This document shows positions 11,781 through 23,329 of a DNA stretch of 64,000 nucleotides, piece after piece. Origin of the DNA: Pyrocephalus nanus (Eukaryota; Chordata; Aves; Passeriformes; Tyrannidae); assembly GCA_038380795.1 (NCBI GenBank), contig CM076261.1, forward strand, positions 97,672,418 to 97,736,417, in the 5' to 3' direction. Under the pieces are notes generated by a model, which saw nothing but the letters and a program-made list of their open reading frames with translations, was not told the DNA's origin and did no database searches. The stretch's first letter is position 1; each line of letters begins with the position of its first letter. The position numbers and the translations under genes were made by a program.

Positions 11781-13374
11781 GTAAGGGCCTGGCTCCTGTG
11801 ACAAAGCAAATGCTTCTAGATGACTTGGAGTGGAGGGAGAAGATGTGCATCACACAAATTTTAGGCCAAATTAAGCATCGGGAGCTGTGCAAGAGCAAAA
11901 CTGAATTCCTCTGGCTCGTAGTTGTTTAATTAATGTTACCGTAAATTTTTTACTGCTTTGTAAGGACAGGATGACTCCTGCATTCACTCTCCCCCAGCTC
12001 TGGCGTGTTGTGTGATGCAGGTGGGAAGAAACACATCTCCAGTGGGCTGAGCTCTGCACACCTGGAAGGCGCAGAAGTAGACTCTGTAGAATAACTTCTT
12101 ATTCCAGGGAGCCATATGTCCGTCTTCGTAGAATTGTGGAATCACGGAATGGTTTGGGTGGGAAGGGACTTTAAACCCACCCAGTTGCTCCAAGCCTTGT
12201 CCAACCTGGCCTTGAACACTTCCAGGGATGGGGCAGCCACAGGCAGCTTCTCTGGGTAACCTGTGCCAGTGCCTCACCATCCTCACGGGGAAGAATTCCT
12301 TCCTAATATCCCACCTAACCCCACCCTCTGTCAGTGGGAAGCCGTTCCCCATGATCTGTCGCTCCAGACCCACGTCCAAAGACCCCCTCCACCTCTCTTA
12401 GAGCCCCAGTAAATACTGGAAGGGGCTCTAAGGTCTCCCCAAGCCTCCTTTTCTCCAGGCTGAGCCCCCCCAGGTCCCTCAGCTGCTCCTGGTGCTCCAG
12501 TCCCTTCCCCAGCTCTGTTCTCTTTCCTGGATACACTCCAGCCCCTCAATGTCCTCCTTTTCATGAGGGGCCCAAAACTGACCCCAGGATTATTGGAGGT
12601 GCCAGCACAGGAGGACAAGAACTGTCCTGGGCCTGTGGCCATGCTGTGGCTGATACAGGCCAGATGCCATTGGTCTTCTTGCCCACCTGGGCACACGCTG
12701 GCTCATGAGCAGCCAGTTTCTCAGGAGAATGTTATGGGACATGGCGTCAAAAGCTTTGCCAAAGTCCAGGCAGACACACCCACCCACAGCCTTTCCCTCA
12801 CCCACTGAGTGGGTCACCTGCTCATAGAAGGAGATCAGGTTGGTCAGGCAGTCACAACCTGTCTGTCACAACCCCCCTGCCTGTCACAACCCCAGGCTGA
12901 ATGGGCCTGATCCTATCGTTCTCCTGTATGTGCCACACTCCAGATCTGCTCCATGGCCTTTCCCACATCAAGAGGCTGTCACACTGACAGCTCTGCTTGT
13001 TTTGGGGTGTGAGCAGGCTGTGGGGAAGGTGAACAAGAAGTTTTGTCAACCCGGGTGGTGCTGAGTTTTATTGGTGGAGATGGTTCTGGGTGGGTGTGTT
13101 TGTCTGGGAGCTTGTTGCCTGCAGAGTTGATACAGGTGTAGGGAAGCTGGAGCTCCCTGTGGAGGGAGCATTCCTCTGAAAGGGCCTTTACTGGGCTGGC
13201 CTTGGACAGGCAGCAGGTGCTGAGGGAGCGTAGGGAAACTCCTTGGAGGCGTGGGCACACCTGTGGGAACAGACTGCCAGCCCAACTCTGAGCTGCTGAG
13301 CTGCTTCCCTCCGGCAGCAGCGGCTGAGGCTGGAGCCGTGTGTGAGGTGAGGGCTGTCCCTGCTTTGTGCCCAG
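11781..13374 (+). other. Intron with a long antisense CR1
   Basis: A 1594-base intron. About half is a CR1 fragment in minus orientation (12128-12995) that reaches into the reverse transcriptase region. The remaining sequence shows nothing recognisable. Confidence 0.85.
12128..12995 (-). mobile_element. CR1 LINE fragment with reverse-transcriptase relic
   Basis: Minus orientation. The 3' end is near 12128, where the usual G-G-T-T-T-G-G-G-x-x-G-G-A-A-G-G-G-A-C motif appears on the + strand. The copy runs through the 3' UTR-like segment into ORF2. On the minus strand around 12740-12800 it reads CLDFGKAFDAMSHNILL, the reverse-transcriptase D-F-x-K-A-F-D motif. It is 5'-truncated and broken by stops and deletions. 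A local expansion of a GTCACAACC-containing unit sits at 12849-12897. Confidence 0.92.
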
Positions 13375-13689
13375 GTGAACGGCGTGTCCCTGCACTGCGC
13401 CGAGCATCACGTGGCCGTGGAGGCGCTGCGGGGGTCGGGAAGCTCTGTCTCCATGACGGTGCTGCGGGAGCGGATGGTGGAGCCTGAGAACGCCATCACA
13501 GTCACTCCACTCCGGCCCGAGGACGACTACAGCCCCCGGGAGCGGCGCGGGGGGTTGCGCTTCCCCGAGCGCCCCGAGGGAGCGCCTGCCACCGAGAGAT
13601 ATTCCACCTGCCTCATGCGCAACGAGAAGGGCCTCGGCTTCAGCATCGCTGGCGGCAAGGGCTCCACTCCCTACCGGGCTGGGGACACG
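13375..13689 (+). CDS. SCRIB: SCRIB exon: end of PDZ1, PDZ1-2 linker, start of PDZ2
   Basis: The longest PDZ-region exon: 105 codons (w57-w161), phase 0 at both ends, acceptor ...gtgcccag, donor gtcagt. VNGVSL leads into the PDZ1 helix B motif H-H-V-A-V, whose first histidine is the class I determinant. The linker ERMVEPENAITVTPLRPEDD and YSPRERRGG is very close to human Scribble. From about w133 PDZ2 begins, with its binding loop K-G-L-G-F-S-I followed by AGGKGSTPYRAGDT. A CR1 fragment starts only about 115 bases downstream. Confidence 0.97.
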
Positions 13690-14416
13690 GTCAGTCCTGA
13701 TCCCCTGGGATCCCTGAGTTTTCCTCACCTCTGGGTGTGCAGCAGTGGCCCTGGGCTAGTGGGCCAGCTGGACTCTGAGAGCCAGGATATGCTCTTAAGT
13801 CAGGGAATCGTGGAATCCCAGAATGGATTGGGTGGGAAGGGACCTAAAAGCTCACCTTGTTGCACCTCCCTGCCATGGGCAGGGGCATCTTCCACTATCC
13901 CAGGTTGCTCCAAGCCCCGTCCATCTTGGCCTTGGACACTTCCAGGGATGGGCCAGCTTCTCTGGCCAACCTATGCCAGGACTTCACCATCCTCATATGG
14001 AGGAATATCTTCCCAATATCCCATCTAACCTGCCCTCTGTCTGTGTGAAGCCATTCCTCCTTGTCCTGTCACTCCAGGCCCTTGTCCAAAGTCCCTCTCC
14101 CTCTTTTTTTATAGAAGGAGAGGGGCTGGGGCTCCTGATCTCTGACAGTGACATCTAATCCTGCTGCTGCCCTCTTGGCACGTATTCCAGGCTCTGGGCC
14201 AGGGGAAGGCTTTGCTGACAGTGGCTCTGGGAGCAGAGGGTTTGTGTGGAGTGGGGAACAAACAGGAAGCACCAGGGCAGGGGAAGGGTCTGTGGAGGGG
14301 AGAGGGCTGGGACCTGCCTGGCACCCAGGAACGGGTCTGGAGAGCCAGGCCCAGGTGAAGGGAAGCCCAGGCTGCTCTGACCCTCCAGGCTGCTCTGACC
14401 CTCCTGACTGCTCCAG
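13690..14416 (+). other. Intron with antisense CR1
   Basis: A 727-base intron holding a CR1 copy (13804-14103). It ends in two 18-base near-identical units (14371-14388 and 14389-14406) that form the polypyrimidine tract of the next exon. Confidence 0.85.
13804..14103 (-). mobile_element. CR1 LINE fragment
   Basis: Minus-orientation CR1 3' end of about 300 bases. It shows the GGATTGGGTGGGAAGGGACC start, CCATGGGCAGGGGCATC, and CACTTCCAGGGATGGG blocks in CR1 order. Confidence 0.9.
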
Positions 14417-14497
14417 GGGATCTTCATCTCCCGGATCGCAGAGGGTGGTGCAGCCCACCGGGACGGAATCCTGCACGTCGGAGACCGGGTCATCTCG
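14417..14497 (+). CDS. SCRIB: SCRIB exon: PDZ2, middle strands
   Basis: Twenty-seven codons (w162-w188), phase 0, acceptor ...tgctccag, donor gtgagt. It encodes GIFISRIAEGGAAHRDG and the turn V-G-D-R-V-I-S. This corresponds directly to human PDZ2 (GIFVSRIAEGGAAHRAG). Two alternative AGs upstream (14370 and 14388) would shift the frame, so 14417 is the supported start. Confidence 0.97.
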
Positions 14498-17400
14498 GTG
14501 AGTGGGTGTGCAGGGAAGGGGCTGACTTGGCTCCATGCCCTCTCTCATGCAGGGGCTGCTTCTCTGGCACTGAAGCTGGATTTTGGGGGGATTTTTTTAG
14601 CTCCTGAGCCTTTTGGGGGACCATTTAATGTGGGTGGTTGTACCCGGTCTGTGACAGTTGGTGGGTGCAGTTACACCTCCTCTTTCCCTAAAGCCTGTGT
14701 GTGAGTGCTTCCCCCAGGGATGGCGTGGAGAGAGGTGACATGGCAGCACTGCCCCAGCCTGATGTCCCTCCAGAGCTTGGGGATAGCCCAGGGGGGCTCT
14801 GCCTTGGCGAGTGGAAGGGATGGAGCCCTTTTGGGCACAGTGGGGTCAGCGTGAGCTGGAGCAGAGGGGGCTGCCCAAGGTGCTGTGGAGCAGGGCAGGG
14901 GTAGCTCAGTGCTCCCCTGCTTCACTCGGAACTCTGGCCCGTTTCCCGTCCTGTCTGCGCGGGTCTCACTGCTCTAACCTCGTGTCTCTGCCTGCTGTCC
15001 CTTGCTCCCCTCCTCCAGGGAGCCTCTTCTGAGCCTCCCGACCCTCTTCCCATGCTCACATGCTGCCTCCGAGGGAAAGCTCCTGCATCCTGGTGCTGGT
15101 GGTGGGTTTCTGGCCCAGCTGCTGTGGTAAGAGCACGTGTTACCACAGCGCTGGCGTGAGTAAACACTGATACAGCCTCGTCAGTGCTGGCTTCTGTCTG
15201 TTCTATCCCTGGGCTGGGGCTGTGTTGTATTTGCTCGGGCACATTTCAGTGGAGCTCAGGTCCTACATTAGTTTCTTGGCAGGAGACTTCAGTTGGTACA
15301 GCATCACTCCCTTCTTGCTAGTGCTCCCCACTCCTTCTAAAATCAAGGCCTGACCCTGACTGGTGCCACATAGACTAAATTATTTTGGGTTTGCTCGTGT
15401 TTTAATGCTCCCTGGTACAGAGGCAGGACTGGGGCCCAGCATTTGGGGTTGGTTTGCTCTGTCTGTGGCAAGAAGAGAGAAAATCTCAGAGTCAAAAGTG
15501 AAACCTGTCTCCACCCCCCTTCATCAGCTCTATTTATACCCATGGGCAGCTTTGTAGGAAAAGCAGATCTAATTCCCTAGTAATAGCTTGCAGTGAATTC
15601 CAAGCGGGTCGAGTGGGCTGAAGGCTTACAGGGCTCGGGGCCTGTGCTGGACTTTGATGTGGCTGAGGCCTTGCTGTCATTAGTCCCAACAGCCCCAGTG
15701 GGGTCCCCTCAGTACCTGTGACAGGTGATTGTGGCCATACAGGTTTGGTGCTGAGCAGGAGCTGCAGCTCAGGTCCTGTGCTCAGCCCTGATGAATGCAG
15801 GAGCAGGTTACTACTTTCCAGGAGAACACTCACTGGATTATTCCCATAACTTCCAAGCCTGCTTTCCACACCCTTTTGAAGCAGTGGTTGCCCATTTTTG
15901 TTGGAAAAGCTCCAGGCTGTGGTGATTCCTGGGATGTGGGTGCAGGCTGTGTGTGTTCCCTGTACCTGCATGGGGAAGGGGAGGACCCTCGCTGGGTGCT
16001 GGGCTCATGGGTCCCGCAGGCAGGGCCTATTTCCAAAGCCGTGGTCTCCTGGGCATGCCTCAGCTCTAACTTTGCCAAGGATCTTGTTTTCTTAGGGAAA
16101 CAAATACAGCACAGCTTCGTGCTCTTCCCCTGTGCTCTAAACCCTCCTGGACCTTTCCACAAGGGAAGGACCAGAACCGCTCCTTTGACTTTCCTAAGGG
16201 AGCTTTGAGCACATGGACTGAAGAGCCCAGCCTAGGTCTCCTCTCCGAGTTAACACCCCCCAAAATTCCCCAGTGAGTAACACTCACTCCCCAGCTTCCC
16301 TGTATTCCCATTTCTCTTGGGAGTCCTTTTGGTGGGGGAAGTCACGGGGCAGGGAGCTGCTGGGGGCAGTGTCAGAGAGTTGGAGTTGTGGGATGGGAAT
16401 CTAGCAGGGAAGGTGCAGGATTGGGAGCAGTCACTAAGGACATCCGGTTTTTTTGGATGGGACTGGGAGTAGACTAAAGAAAATTGATTCTGGGGAGATT
16501 TAGGACAGTGGTAGGTGACACGTGGAGTCCTAATGAGGAAGTTTGATCCCTGAGAGATTCGCCAGGATAATAATTTCCTGTCCCTTCCTCTTGGGCAGTC
16601 AGAGAGCTGCACTGCATGGCTGGCCTTGCTTTCTAGCTAGATAAAGGCCATGGAAAATGAGCTGCCTAAAGGCTGGGAGGGCTCCAGCATCGCCAGGTAA
16701 TGGAGAGTTACTGGGTGAAGTGCATCGAGGGCTGTTACACCTGATACACCTCTGACTTTGGGAGTCCTGTGCCCTGATCCCTGCTCTGGGGAGGTACCTC
16801 TGAGCCCTTCTGGTCTGATCCCCTTTGACCACTCTCATCGTGTCAGGGACAGGAAAATAGCAGAGGGGATGTGAGAAATCAAGAGTGGGTGATGCTGGAG
16901 CAGGTCTGTCTGTGGAGTATCGCTGTAGAGTCACAGAGTCAGAGCAAGGCTTGGGTTGGAAGGGATCTTAAAGATCATCTTGTTCCAGTTCAGTGATTTC
17001 GTTGGGCCTTGATCTGGTAATAGAACCCAGAGTCTCTCCTGCATGCCACTTTTGTTAACCATCTGAGGACCCAAGGGATCCTCCCTTCCCACTCCTCTGG
17101 ACACATGGCTGCCACTTTCCCTGCTCCCAGGTCCAGCCATCGGCAGGGATAAGTGCAGATTCCAAAGGTGGAACACATGCAGACCTGGCTGGCTCCAGAT
17201 TCACACAAGCAGGAGGGGGGGCAGTACCTTTACAGGTGCACACCTGAGCACAAGGAGTCCTCACAGGGCAGGAACAACAGGCAGCTTCCCCCAGGTCCTG
17301 CCTGCCAGCTCATTGGGTTTGCTGGTGGAATGTGCACACATTCCCTGCCTATCTCAGGGAAATGCTCATGTCTGTAGGTCTCCAGCCTGTGGCCCAAGCA

Positions 17401-19379
17401 TTGAGGTCTTTGAGGCTCTTTGGTCAGACCCTGAGCTTTTCATCCAGCTTCTGGACCAGCTCTTGGCTCTTCCCACCTTTTGGATTCCTGCTTGCTGGCT
17501 GGTCCAGCTTGAATTTTCCCAGTAGCTCTCACACATGTACCCAGAACAGCATGAACTGGCACAGTACATACAGAATGGGGGGAGAAGGCAGAGCAGATGT
17601 GGTGATCAGGCCCATGGCTTGGCCACAGTGGCACTGACCAGCAGCCTCTTGTTCTCCACCCTCAGCATTTCCCTGTGCTAGTTCCTCCTCTTTCATCTTG
17701 GACCAGTCCCCTTTCCCTTTTGGGAAACATTCCATAATAAGTTCTGCACATTCCCACAACCTACCTTAAAGCTTCCTGCAGCCAGCTGACCCTTTCCACA
17801 AGAGCTGTGCTGAGATAACCCCTCATAATCTCCACTGCCTCTGTGGATGGATTGCCAAGTTTGGTTGCACTTCTCTAACATGGGTGATTCCTTTGATGAT
17901 CCATTCAGGAGTGTTCAAGCCCTGTCTCTGCTATTTGCATTCCATTAAGGTCTGTGCACCTTTGTGGTTAATCTGTTACCTTTCCTGCTTGCTGCCTTGT
18001 CACCTGTGCTCAGCAGCCACTACCCAGGTCCTTTTCATCCTTCCTCTTCCTGCGGGCATGTGCCAGCTGCTGCCTTCACATCCTTGTGGTTGGTGCCAGA
18101 GGTGTCCCATGGGGACAGTCCCCTCAGCAGGGTTGACACTGTGGGGCTCAGATTTTCCAGCACAGCACAGGATTGCTTGTAGTTCTCCTTCTCTGTCACA
18201 GTGGGAGCAGCACCCGTGACTGTGGGTGGGACAGGGTGAGTGCTGGGGGTGTCTTGGGGTTCTGGACAAAACCCTGAACCCTGTCAGACTGTGTGTGTCA
18301 GCTCAGTGCAGGAACTGCTCTCTGGGAAGGAGCTGGGGAGTAACAATATTTGGGAATCAGGCTGTGAGGAATTGGGCTACAAAGCCCAATTGCTGTGGCT
18401 GTTGCAGTCATGTTATTTCATGAGCTAGTCAAACCCCATCTTGGCAGCTGCTGTTTTCACATCTTCGTTCATTTTGGAAAGCTTTTACAGAACCTAATGA
18501 CTAGAAACCTTTTAATTTTCAGCTTCAACTTTCTCCTGGCAAGTTTTGTCCTTTTGGCAGTGTTCTTCCAGCTTGGCTCTTGGTTTTCTGCCTCTAATGC
18601 ATTTGTGGAGAACAATTGCATCCCTCTGGTCCTTTGAGTTTCATGGGAAGCTGTTTTAATTTTGTGGGAAAGGCTCTCTGTGCTTCCTGGTCTCTCTGTA
18701 CCTGGGGTCACTTTTAATGCCTTAGAGCTGTCATCTCCCCTGGGCTGCCGTGACCTTGCCCAGCAAAGGTGGCCACCAGTGGCCGGTGACCAGTGACAGA
18801 TCCACCTTTCAGTGCCTGTGTCTGGGCTTTGGGTGGCTGATAAGGTCAGGTGACCCGATGACAGTGCAGCATGTGCTCCAGCACATCGATGTGTTGTGGC
18901 ATGGTGGCTGAAAATTGCTCTTTTGGCTTCTCCCATGTTGAGACGTTTGGCCCCATTCCTTTACTACAGCCTCTTGTCCCAGTGGGAAGCTGGAATGCTG
19001 GGAGTGCTGGGTGTTCTCCTGGGTAAGCACAGGCCAGGCCCAGCTGGGTTTGTTGGGGTGTGGGAGGTGGAGCATCACATGTGGCCTGTGGGGTCCCCTG
19101 GAGCATCAGTGCTGCAGGGCACCAGCTGCACAGGGAAGGTGGGAAAGGGGCAGGAAAGCTGTCTAGGAAGGGGATTGGGATCAGGCAGGAATGAGCAGGC
19201 GCCTGTGTCCCTTTGCCAGGTAGGAGGGAGCGGGATGAGTTACAAGGTGCTTTGGAGCACAGATGTTTGAGCTAGGGCCGTGTTCCAGCAGAATGGGGTC
19301 CCTCAGGGGCTTGGCCGAGCGCTGGAATGCCGGGAAGTGCCGGGCAACGGACTGACACCGAGTTTGCGGGTTGTTCTAG
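14498..19379 (+). other. 4.9-kb intron within PDZ2
   Basis: The flanking exons join exactly within PDZ2 (…VIS | INGVD…), so no coding exon is expected here. Contents: one short CR1 piece (16926-16987) and otherwise unique-looking sequence. Positions 17000-17900 read on the minus strand as fragmentary open stretches without a recognisable domain. Confidence 0.8.
16926..16987 (-). mobile_element. Short CR1 3'-end fragment
   Basis: About 60 bases in minus orientation: TTGGGTTGGAAGGGATCTTA followed by AAGATCATCTTGTTCCA, the terminal part of CR1. Confidence 0.75.
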
Positions 19380-19637
19380 ATCAATGGGGTAGACATGACA
19401 GAAGCCAGGCATGATCAGGCCGTAGCGCTGCTTACCGCGGCCTCCCCCACCATCGTGCTGCTGGTAGAGAGAGAGGGCTCGGAGCAGCCCGGCGAGGGAG
19501 ACTCGCCTGGCGCGCCCCGCGTGCGCATGCACTCCCCCCCGCCACTGCCCGGCCCTGGGAGCAGCCCACCCGAGGAGACGCCCGTGCCGCAGAGGAACCA
19601 CCTCTCCAAAGGCCTGGAGGATCAGTACCCCATCGAG
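19380..19637 (+). CDS. SCRIB: SCRIB exon: end of PDZ2 and PDZ2-3 linker
   Basis: Eighty-six codons (w189-w274), phase 0, acceptor ...tgttctag, donor gtgagc. It begins INGVDMTEARHDQAVALL, carrying the PDZ2 helix B motif H-D-Q-A-V, then TAASPTIVLLVERE ends the domain. The linker is proline- and serine-rich (HSPPPLPGPGSSPPEE). It ends DQYPIE, matching the human approach to PDZ3. The linker length and sequence differ freely from human, as expected for disordered sequence. Confidence 0.97.
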
Positions 19638-20208
19638 GTGAGCCTGGCCTGGGGATGTGGGATGGTGCAGTTCTGGGTGGGTTTCATTTGCAAACGTGGT
19701 GTTCGGATGGGAGTTGGCACACTGGGTTCTCGGGGCGAAGTCATCACGGAAAAGCTTGGGGTGCAAGGGACCTGAAAGCCCATCCATTTCCACCCCCTGC
19801 CATGGGCAGGGACACCTTCCACTATCTCAGGTTGCTCTAACCCACGTCCAACGTGTCCTTGGACACTTCCAGGGATGGGGCAGCCACAGCTTCTCTGGGC
19901 AACCTGTGCCAGGGCCTCCCCACCCTCACAGAGAAGAATGTCTCCCAGTATCCCATCTGACTCTGCCCTCTGTCTGTGTGAAGCCATTCCCCCTTGTCCT
20001 GTCACTCCAGGTCCATGTCCAAAGTGCCTTTCCAGCTCTCTTAGAGCCCCTTCCAGCTCTTCTCCAGGCTGCACTGTCCCACAAGGGGAAACCCCCTTGT
20101 CTTGTGGATGTTCACCCATCAAAACACCCCTAATTCCATGTTTTTAGTGTCTGTGGTCCTTATGTGATATCCCTCATTCCCTCTGACTCGTTTTCTTGTT
20201 CCCTCAAG
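19638..20208 (+). other. Intron with antisense CR1
   Basis: A 571-base intron that is mostly a CR1 copy (19744-20080). Confidence 0.85.
19744..20080 (-). mobile_element. CR1 LINE fragment
   Basis: Minus-orientation CR1 3' part of about 340 bases, with CCATGGGCAGGGACACCTTC, CACTTCCAGGGATGGGGCAG and CTTCTCTGGGCAACCTGTGC in order. Confidence 0.92.
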
Positions 20209-20319
20209 GAAATTCACCTGGTGAAAGCGGGTGGTCCCCTGGGCCTCAGCATCGTTGGAGGCAGTGACCATTCCAGCCATCCCTTTGGGATTCATGAGCC
20301 AGGGGTCTTCATCTCCAAG
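20209..20319 (+). CDS. SCRIB: SCRIB exon: PDZ3, first half
   Basis: Thirty-seven codons (w275-w311), phase 0, acceptor ...ccctcaag, donor gtagag. It encodes EIHLVKAGGPLGLSIVGG (binding loop P-L-G-L-S-I), then SDHSSHPFGIHEPGVFISK. Human PDZ3 is nearly identical from the loop onward. PDZ3 recognises C-terminal class I ligands. Confidence 0.97.
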
Positions 20320-21495
20320 GTAGAGTCTGAGGAGAGGCGCCCATCCCTGAGCTGTTGGATTATTGGGGTTAAGGTGAAAGGTTTTGATGCAAGTCCAGAA
20401 GTATAGGATGGATTTATGAAATAAAGGGATGGGAGGGGGATGTGTGAAGGGTTGTACTGGATGTGCTGCTGCTGTTGGAACCATCTAAGGGCACATAAAA
20501 GCCTCAAAGCTGTGTAATCTGTGCCAGACCCTTTGGAGGGATCCCAGTTATCTTCTGAAACTGCTGAGCTCCTTTTGGCTTTAGTGAATCATGAGAAAAT
20601 GCTGGCATTGCAGAAAGCCAGCCATCACTGGTGGGATGAGGGCAGGGAGACCCAGAACTGCTCTGCTGCACTCAGGCCAATGTCCTTCGACCCTGCGTTC
20701 CTGTTCCAGCAGTGACATCAGCTAATGCCATTTAGGGACAGCACACAGGCCAGTCACTGGCTGCAGCCCATTCCCTCACAGTCCTGCACATCCATGCTCC
20801 TTAGACTAGGGATGCTGGAGAGGACATCCCTGCCCAGCCCTTTCTGCTTTCCAACATCTCTTGTCCGATGGAGATGCTGAATCTGTCTCCTCTGACTCCC
20901 ATGGCTTGGAGTCAGGATTCAGACCTTGTCAAGGGCTCTTAGGAATTCCAGAAGTGATGCCTGCCAGATCCCTTCCTTCACGTGCCCACTGTTCCTCTTG
21001 CAGCACTTCAGCAGGTCAGTGGAGCAGGATTTGCTCTTCCCAAAGCCAAACTAACTTTTTCCCACCATCCCTGCTTGCCCACATGCTCACAGATGTCAGC
21101 CTTTCCTTGCTGACTCCTTTGTTTTACCAGAAACAGAGGTTTGGTGCCGTGGTTAGTCCCTCTGTAGCTCTCAGGATGCCCTGTAGAGCACTGGGTGAGG
21201 GCTGGAGTTGTACTGGTGCTGTCAGTCTTGGTTACAATCACGGACAAAAAAATGGCAAAGCTGGAACAGGTTTGGTTTGGATAAAATTGGGAATATGAGA
21301 AAAACATACGGAAATGACCGTTCAAAGCAAATCCCACTTCATTCTTTGCCAGCGTTCACAGATATGTCACCTCTTGGGGAACTTTGGCTGCAGAGGGAGG
21401 AGTCAAAACAGACTGGGAGGATGCCCAGGGACACAGTGGTATCTCCAAGGAGAGATGGAATTCCCCTCTCCAGTTTTACTGATGGTTCTCCGCAG
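20320..21495 (+). other. Intron, PDZ3
   Basis: A 1176-base intron. No clear repeat; a stretch near 20940-21060 vaguely resembles CR1 ORF2 but is not convincing. Confidence 0.75.
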
Positions 21496-21672
21496 GTCAT
21501 TCCCCGGGGCCTGGCATCCCGCAGCGGGCTCCGTGTCGGGGACAGGATCCTGGAGGTGAACGGCATCGACCTGCGCCATGCCACCCACCAGGAAGCAGTG
21601 AACGCGCTGCTCTCCAATGCTCAGGAACTCACCATGGTGGTCCGGAGGGACCCGCCTCCGCCTGGTATGCAG
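21496..21672 (+). CDS. SCRIB: SCRIB exon: PDZ3, second half
   Basis: Fifty-nine codons (w312-w370), phase 0, acceptor ...ctccgcag, donor gtgggt. It encodes VIPRGLASRSGLRVGDRILE, VNGIDLRHATHQEAVNALL with the helix B motif H-Q-E-A-V, and the final strand LTMVVRRDPPPPG. The reading frame is supported by near identity to human PDZ3. Confidence 0.97.
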
Positions 21673-22087
21673 GTGGGTTCTGAGTGAGAGGACTGGGGGC
21701 AATCACACAAGGCCACTCCTGGAGGCAGTTTCTTACCTGGCTGGAGGTCTGGGACTAGGACACCACCAGACTTCTGTTTGGAATTTCCTTCTTTGGAAGG
21801 ATCCAGTCTCTTGTAAGCGTATTTCCAGTGGGAGAGTGGTGAGGCTCTCTTGCTTTGCCCGTGGTGACTCTGTCATCAGAGAATGACCAGATTCCATGAA
21901 GACCACACCTGAGCAGGGAACAGAAAAGGGCAGAGCCTCACCAAAGAGAACAAACTGCCAGGTGAGGGACGGGATTAATTCAGGGCCTCTTCAGGGCATT
22001 GAGAATATGGCCACTCCAAGGAGTGTTCCCCCAGCTATCCCAGCATCATCTTGTCCCAGAAACAAGAGCACTTTTCTATGTTTCCAG
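21673..22087 (+). other. Intron between PDZ3 and PDZ4
   Basis: A 415-base intron without recognisable repeats. Confidence 0.8.
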
Positions 22088-22204
22088 GAAATATGTATTG
22101 AAAAGGCTCCAGGAGAGAAGCTGGGCATCAGCATCCGGGGTGGAGCCAAGGGCCATGCGGGCAATCCGTTTGATCCCACCGATGAAGGCATCTTCATTTC
22201 CAAG
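22088..22204 (+). CDS. SCRIB: SCRIB exon: PDZ4, first half
   Basis: Thirty-nine codons (w371-w409), phase 0, acceptor ...gtttccag, donor gtacca. It encodes EICIEKAPGEKLGISIRGGA (binding loop K-L-G-I-S-I) and KGHAGNPFDPTDEGIFISK. Human PDZ4 has the same architecture. The PDZ3-PDZ4 gap is very short, consistent with the tight PDZ3-4 tandem of Scribble. Confidence 0.97.
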
Positions 22205-23140
22205 GTACCAGAGCATCAACTCTGCAGGTCGATGCCATGCGAGGACTGCCAGGAGAAGGGTGATCCTTGGGGGATCTGTTGGGTGTGCTCTCTCTGCTTT
22301 CACTGTTGCAGCAGTTCTAGAGACTTCCTCCACCTAAGGAGGCAAATCCCTGTCCTTTCATATTTCCTCCTCTACAACAGCTACACCATTTCTTCTTCCA
22401 TTTTCTGTTTGCCTTTATTTTGCCTTGTGTTTCCTCTCACATTTTTTCTGTAATGTGAACCCACACATCCTTCCTTTTCCCCACATTCCTGTTGCTTCCC
22501 ACGTGCCTGTGGCTTCCTGCCCCCTCTGACGCATGAGCTCTTCCCTCCTTCCATGGGAAGCATCAGGAATTACTCCCCTTTTCCTCCTGTGCCACGGGCC
22601 CTGTGTGCAAATTTGTTCCCTTTGTAAGCGACTGCTTGTGTCACACTTATTTCTCGAATCACTTTTCCCCCAGAAGTAACACATATTTTCTTGTTTTCTT
22701 CTTCCTCTTTGCATGTCTAATCCCTGCCTACTTCCTCCTTAGTTTGTCTTCATTTGCATTTCCATTGTGTCTCTCCCCCACCAAACAAATGATTTCCCTT
22801 TCTGAGATCCACCATGATTTGAGAGCTTTTCCTTCTCACCGACTTCACTGGCAAAGCCAAAGCAGTTTGTTTCCTTGGGACAGCACATTTCAAATTCACA
22901 TGCTTTTATCTCCCGTAAGAGATTCTCCCACACCTGTTTCCTCTACCAGTCTGTACAGGCTCTTCCTTCCCTGCTCTCTCCATGAGTCTACAGCAGTACT
23001 TGCAGATGCTTCTCCTGACTCGTTGTCCCTGTTCCCTGTGTGTGTTGTCCCCTCTCGCTCTGTCCTCCCGATGGTCCCCCTGCTCTCTGATCTCCTCTGT
23101 CACCTCTCCAGTGACACCGTGACTCCCCGGTTTGTTCCAG
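22205..23140 (+). other. Pyrimidine-rich intron
   Basis: A 936-base intron, strongly C+T rich on the + strand from about 22290 to 23120. This produces long but meaningless open frames. No repeat family was recognised. Confidence 0.8.
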
Positions 23141-23329
23141 GTGAGCTCCTCAGGGGCTGCAGCCCGGGATGGCCGGCTGAAGGTGGGGATGCGGATCCTG
23201 GAGGTGAATCACCAGAGCCTGCTGGGAATGACGCACACGGAAGCGGTGCAGATCCTCCGAGGGGTGGGCGATGCGCTCCTCGTGCTGGTGTGTGATGGCT
23301 TCGACCCCAAGGCTGCAGCTGCCATCGAG
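23141..23329 (+). CDS. SCRIB: SCRIB exon: PDZ4, second half
   Basis: Sixty-three codons (w410-w472), phase 0, acceptor ...tgttccag, donor gtgagg. It encodes VSSSGAAARDGRLKVGMRIL, EVNHQSLLGMTHTEAVQILR with the helix B motif H-T-E-A-V, and the last strand DALLVLVCDGFD. It aligns residue for residue with human PDZ4 (VSPTGAAGRDGRLRVGLRLL). Confidence 0.97.

Noticed and set aside
17000..17900. Possible antisense endogenous retroviral or other coding relic (minus-strand stretches with KGKGDWSKMKEEEL and a C-x-C-G run)
   Set aside because: Reading frames are short and interrupted. No protease, polymerase or paired long terminal repeats can be seen, and no family could be named.
20940..21060. Possible CR1 ORF2 fragment (CAGGATTTGCTCTTCCCAAA)
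   Set aside because: Only a short, weak resemblance; no second diagnostic block nearby.
22603..23295. Plus-strand open frame of 230 codons overlapping the PDZ4 exon
   Set aside because: Produced by a pyrimidine-rich intron and by the PDZ4 exon read in a wrong frame.
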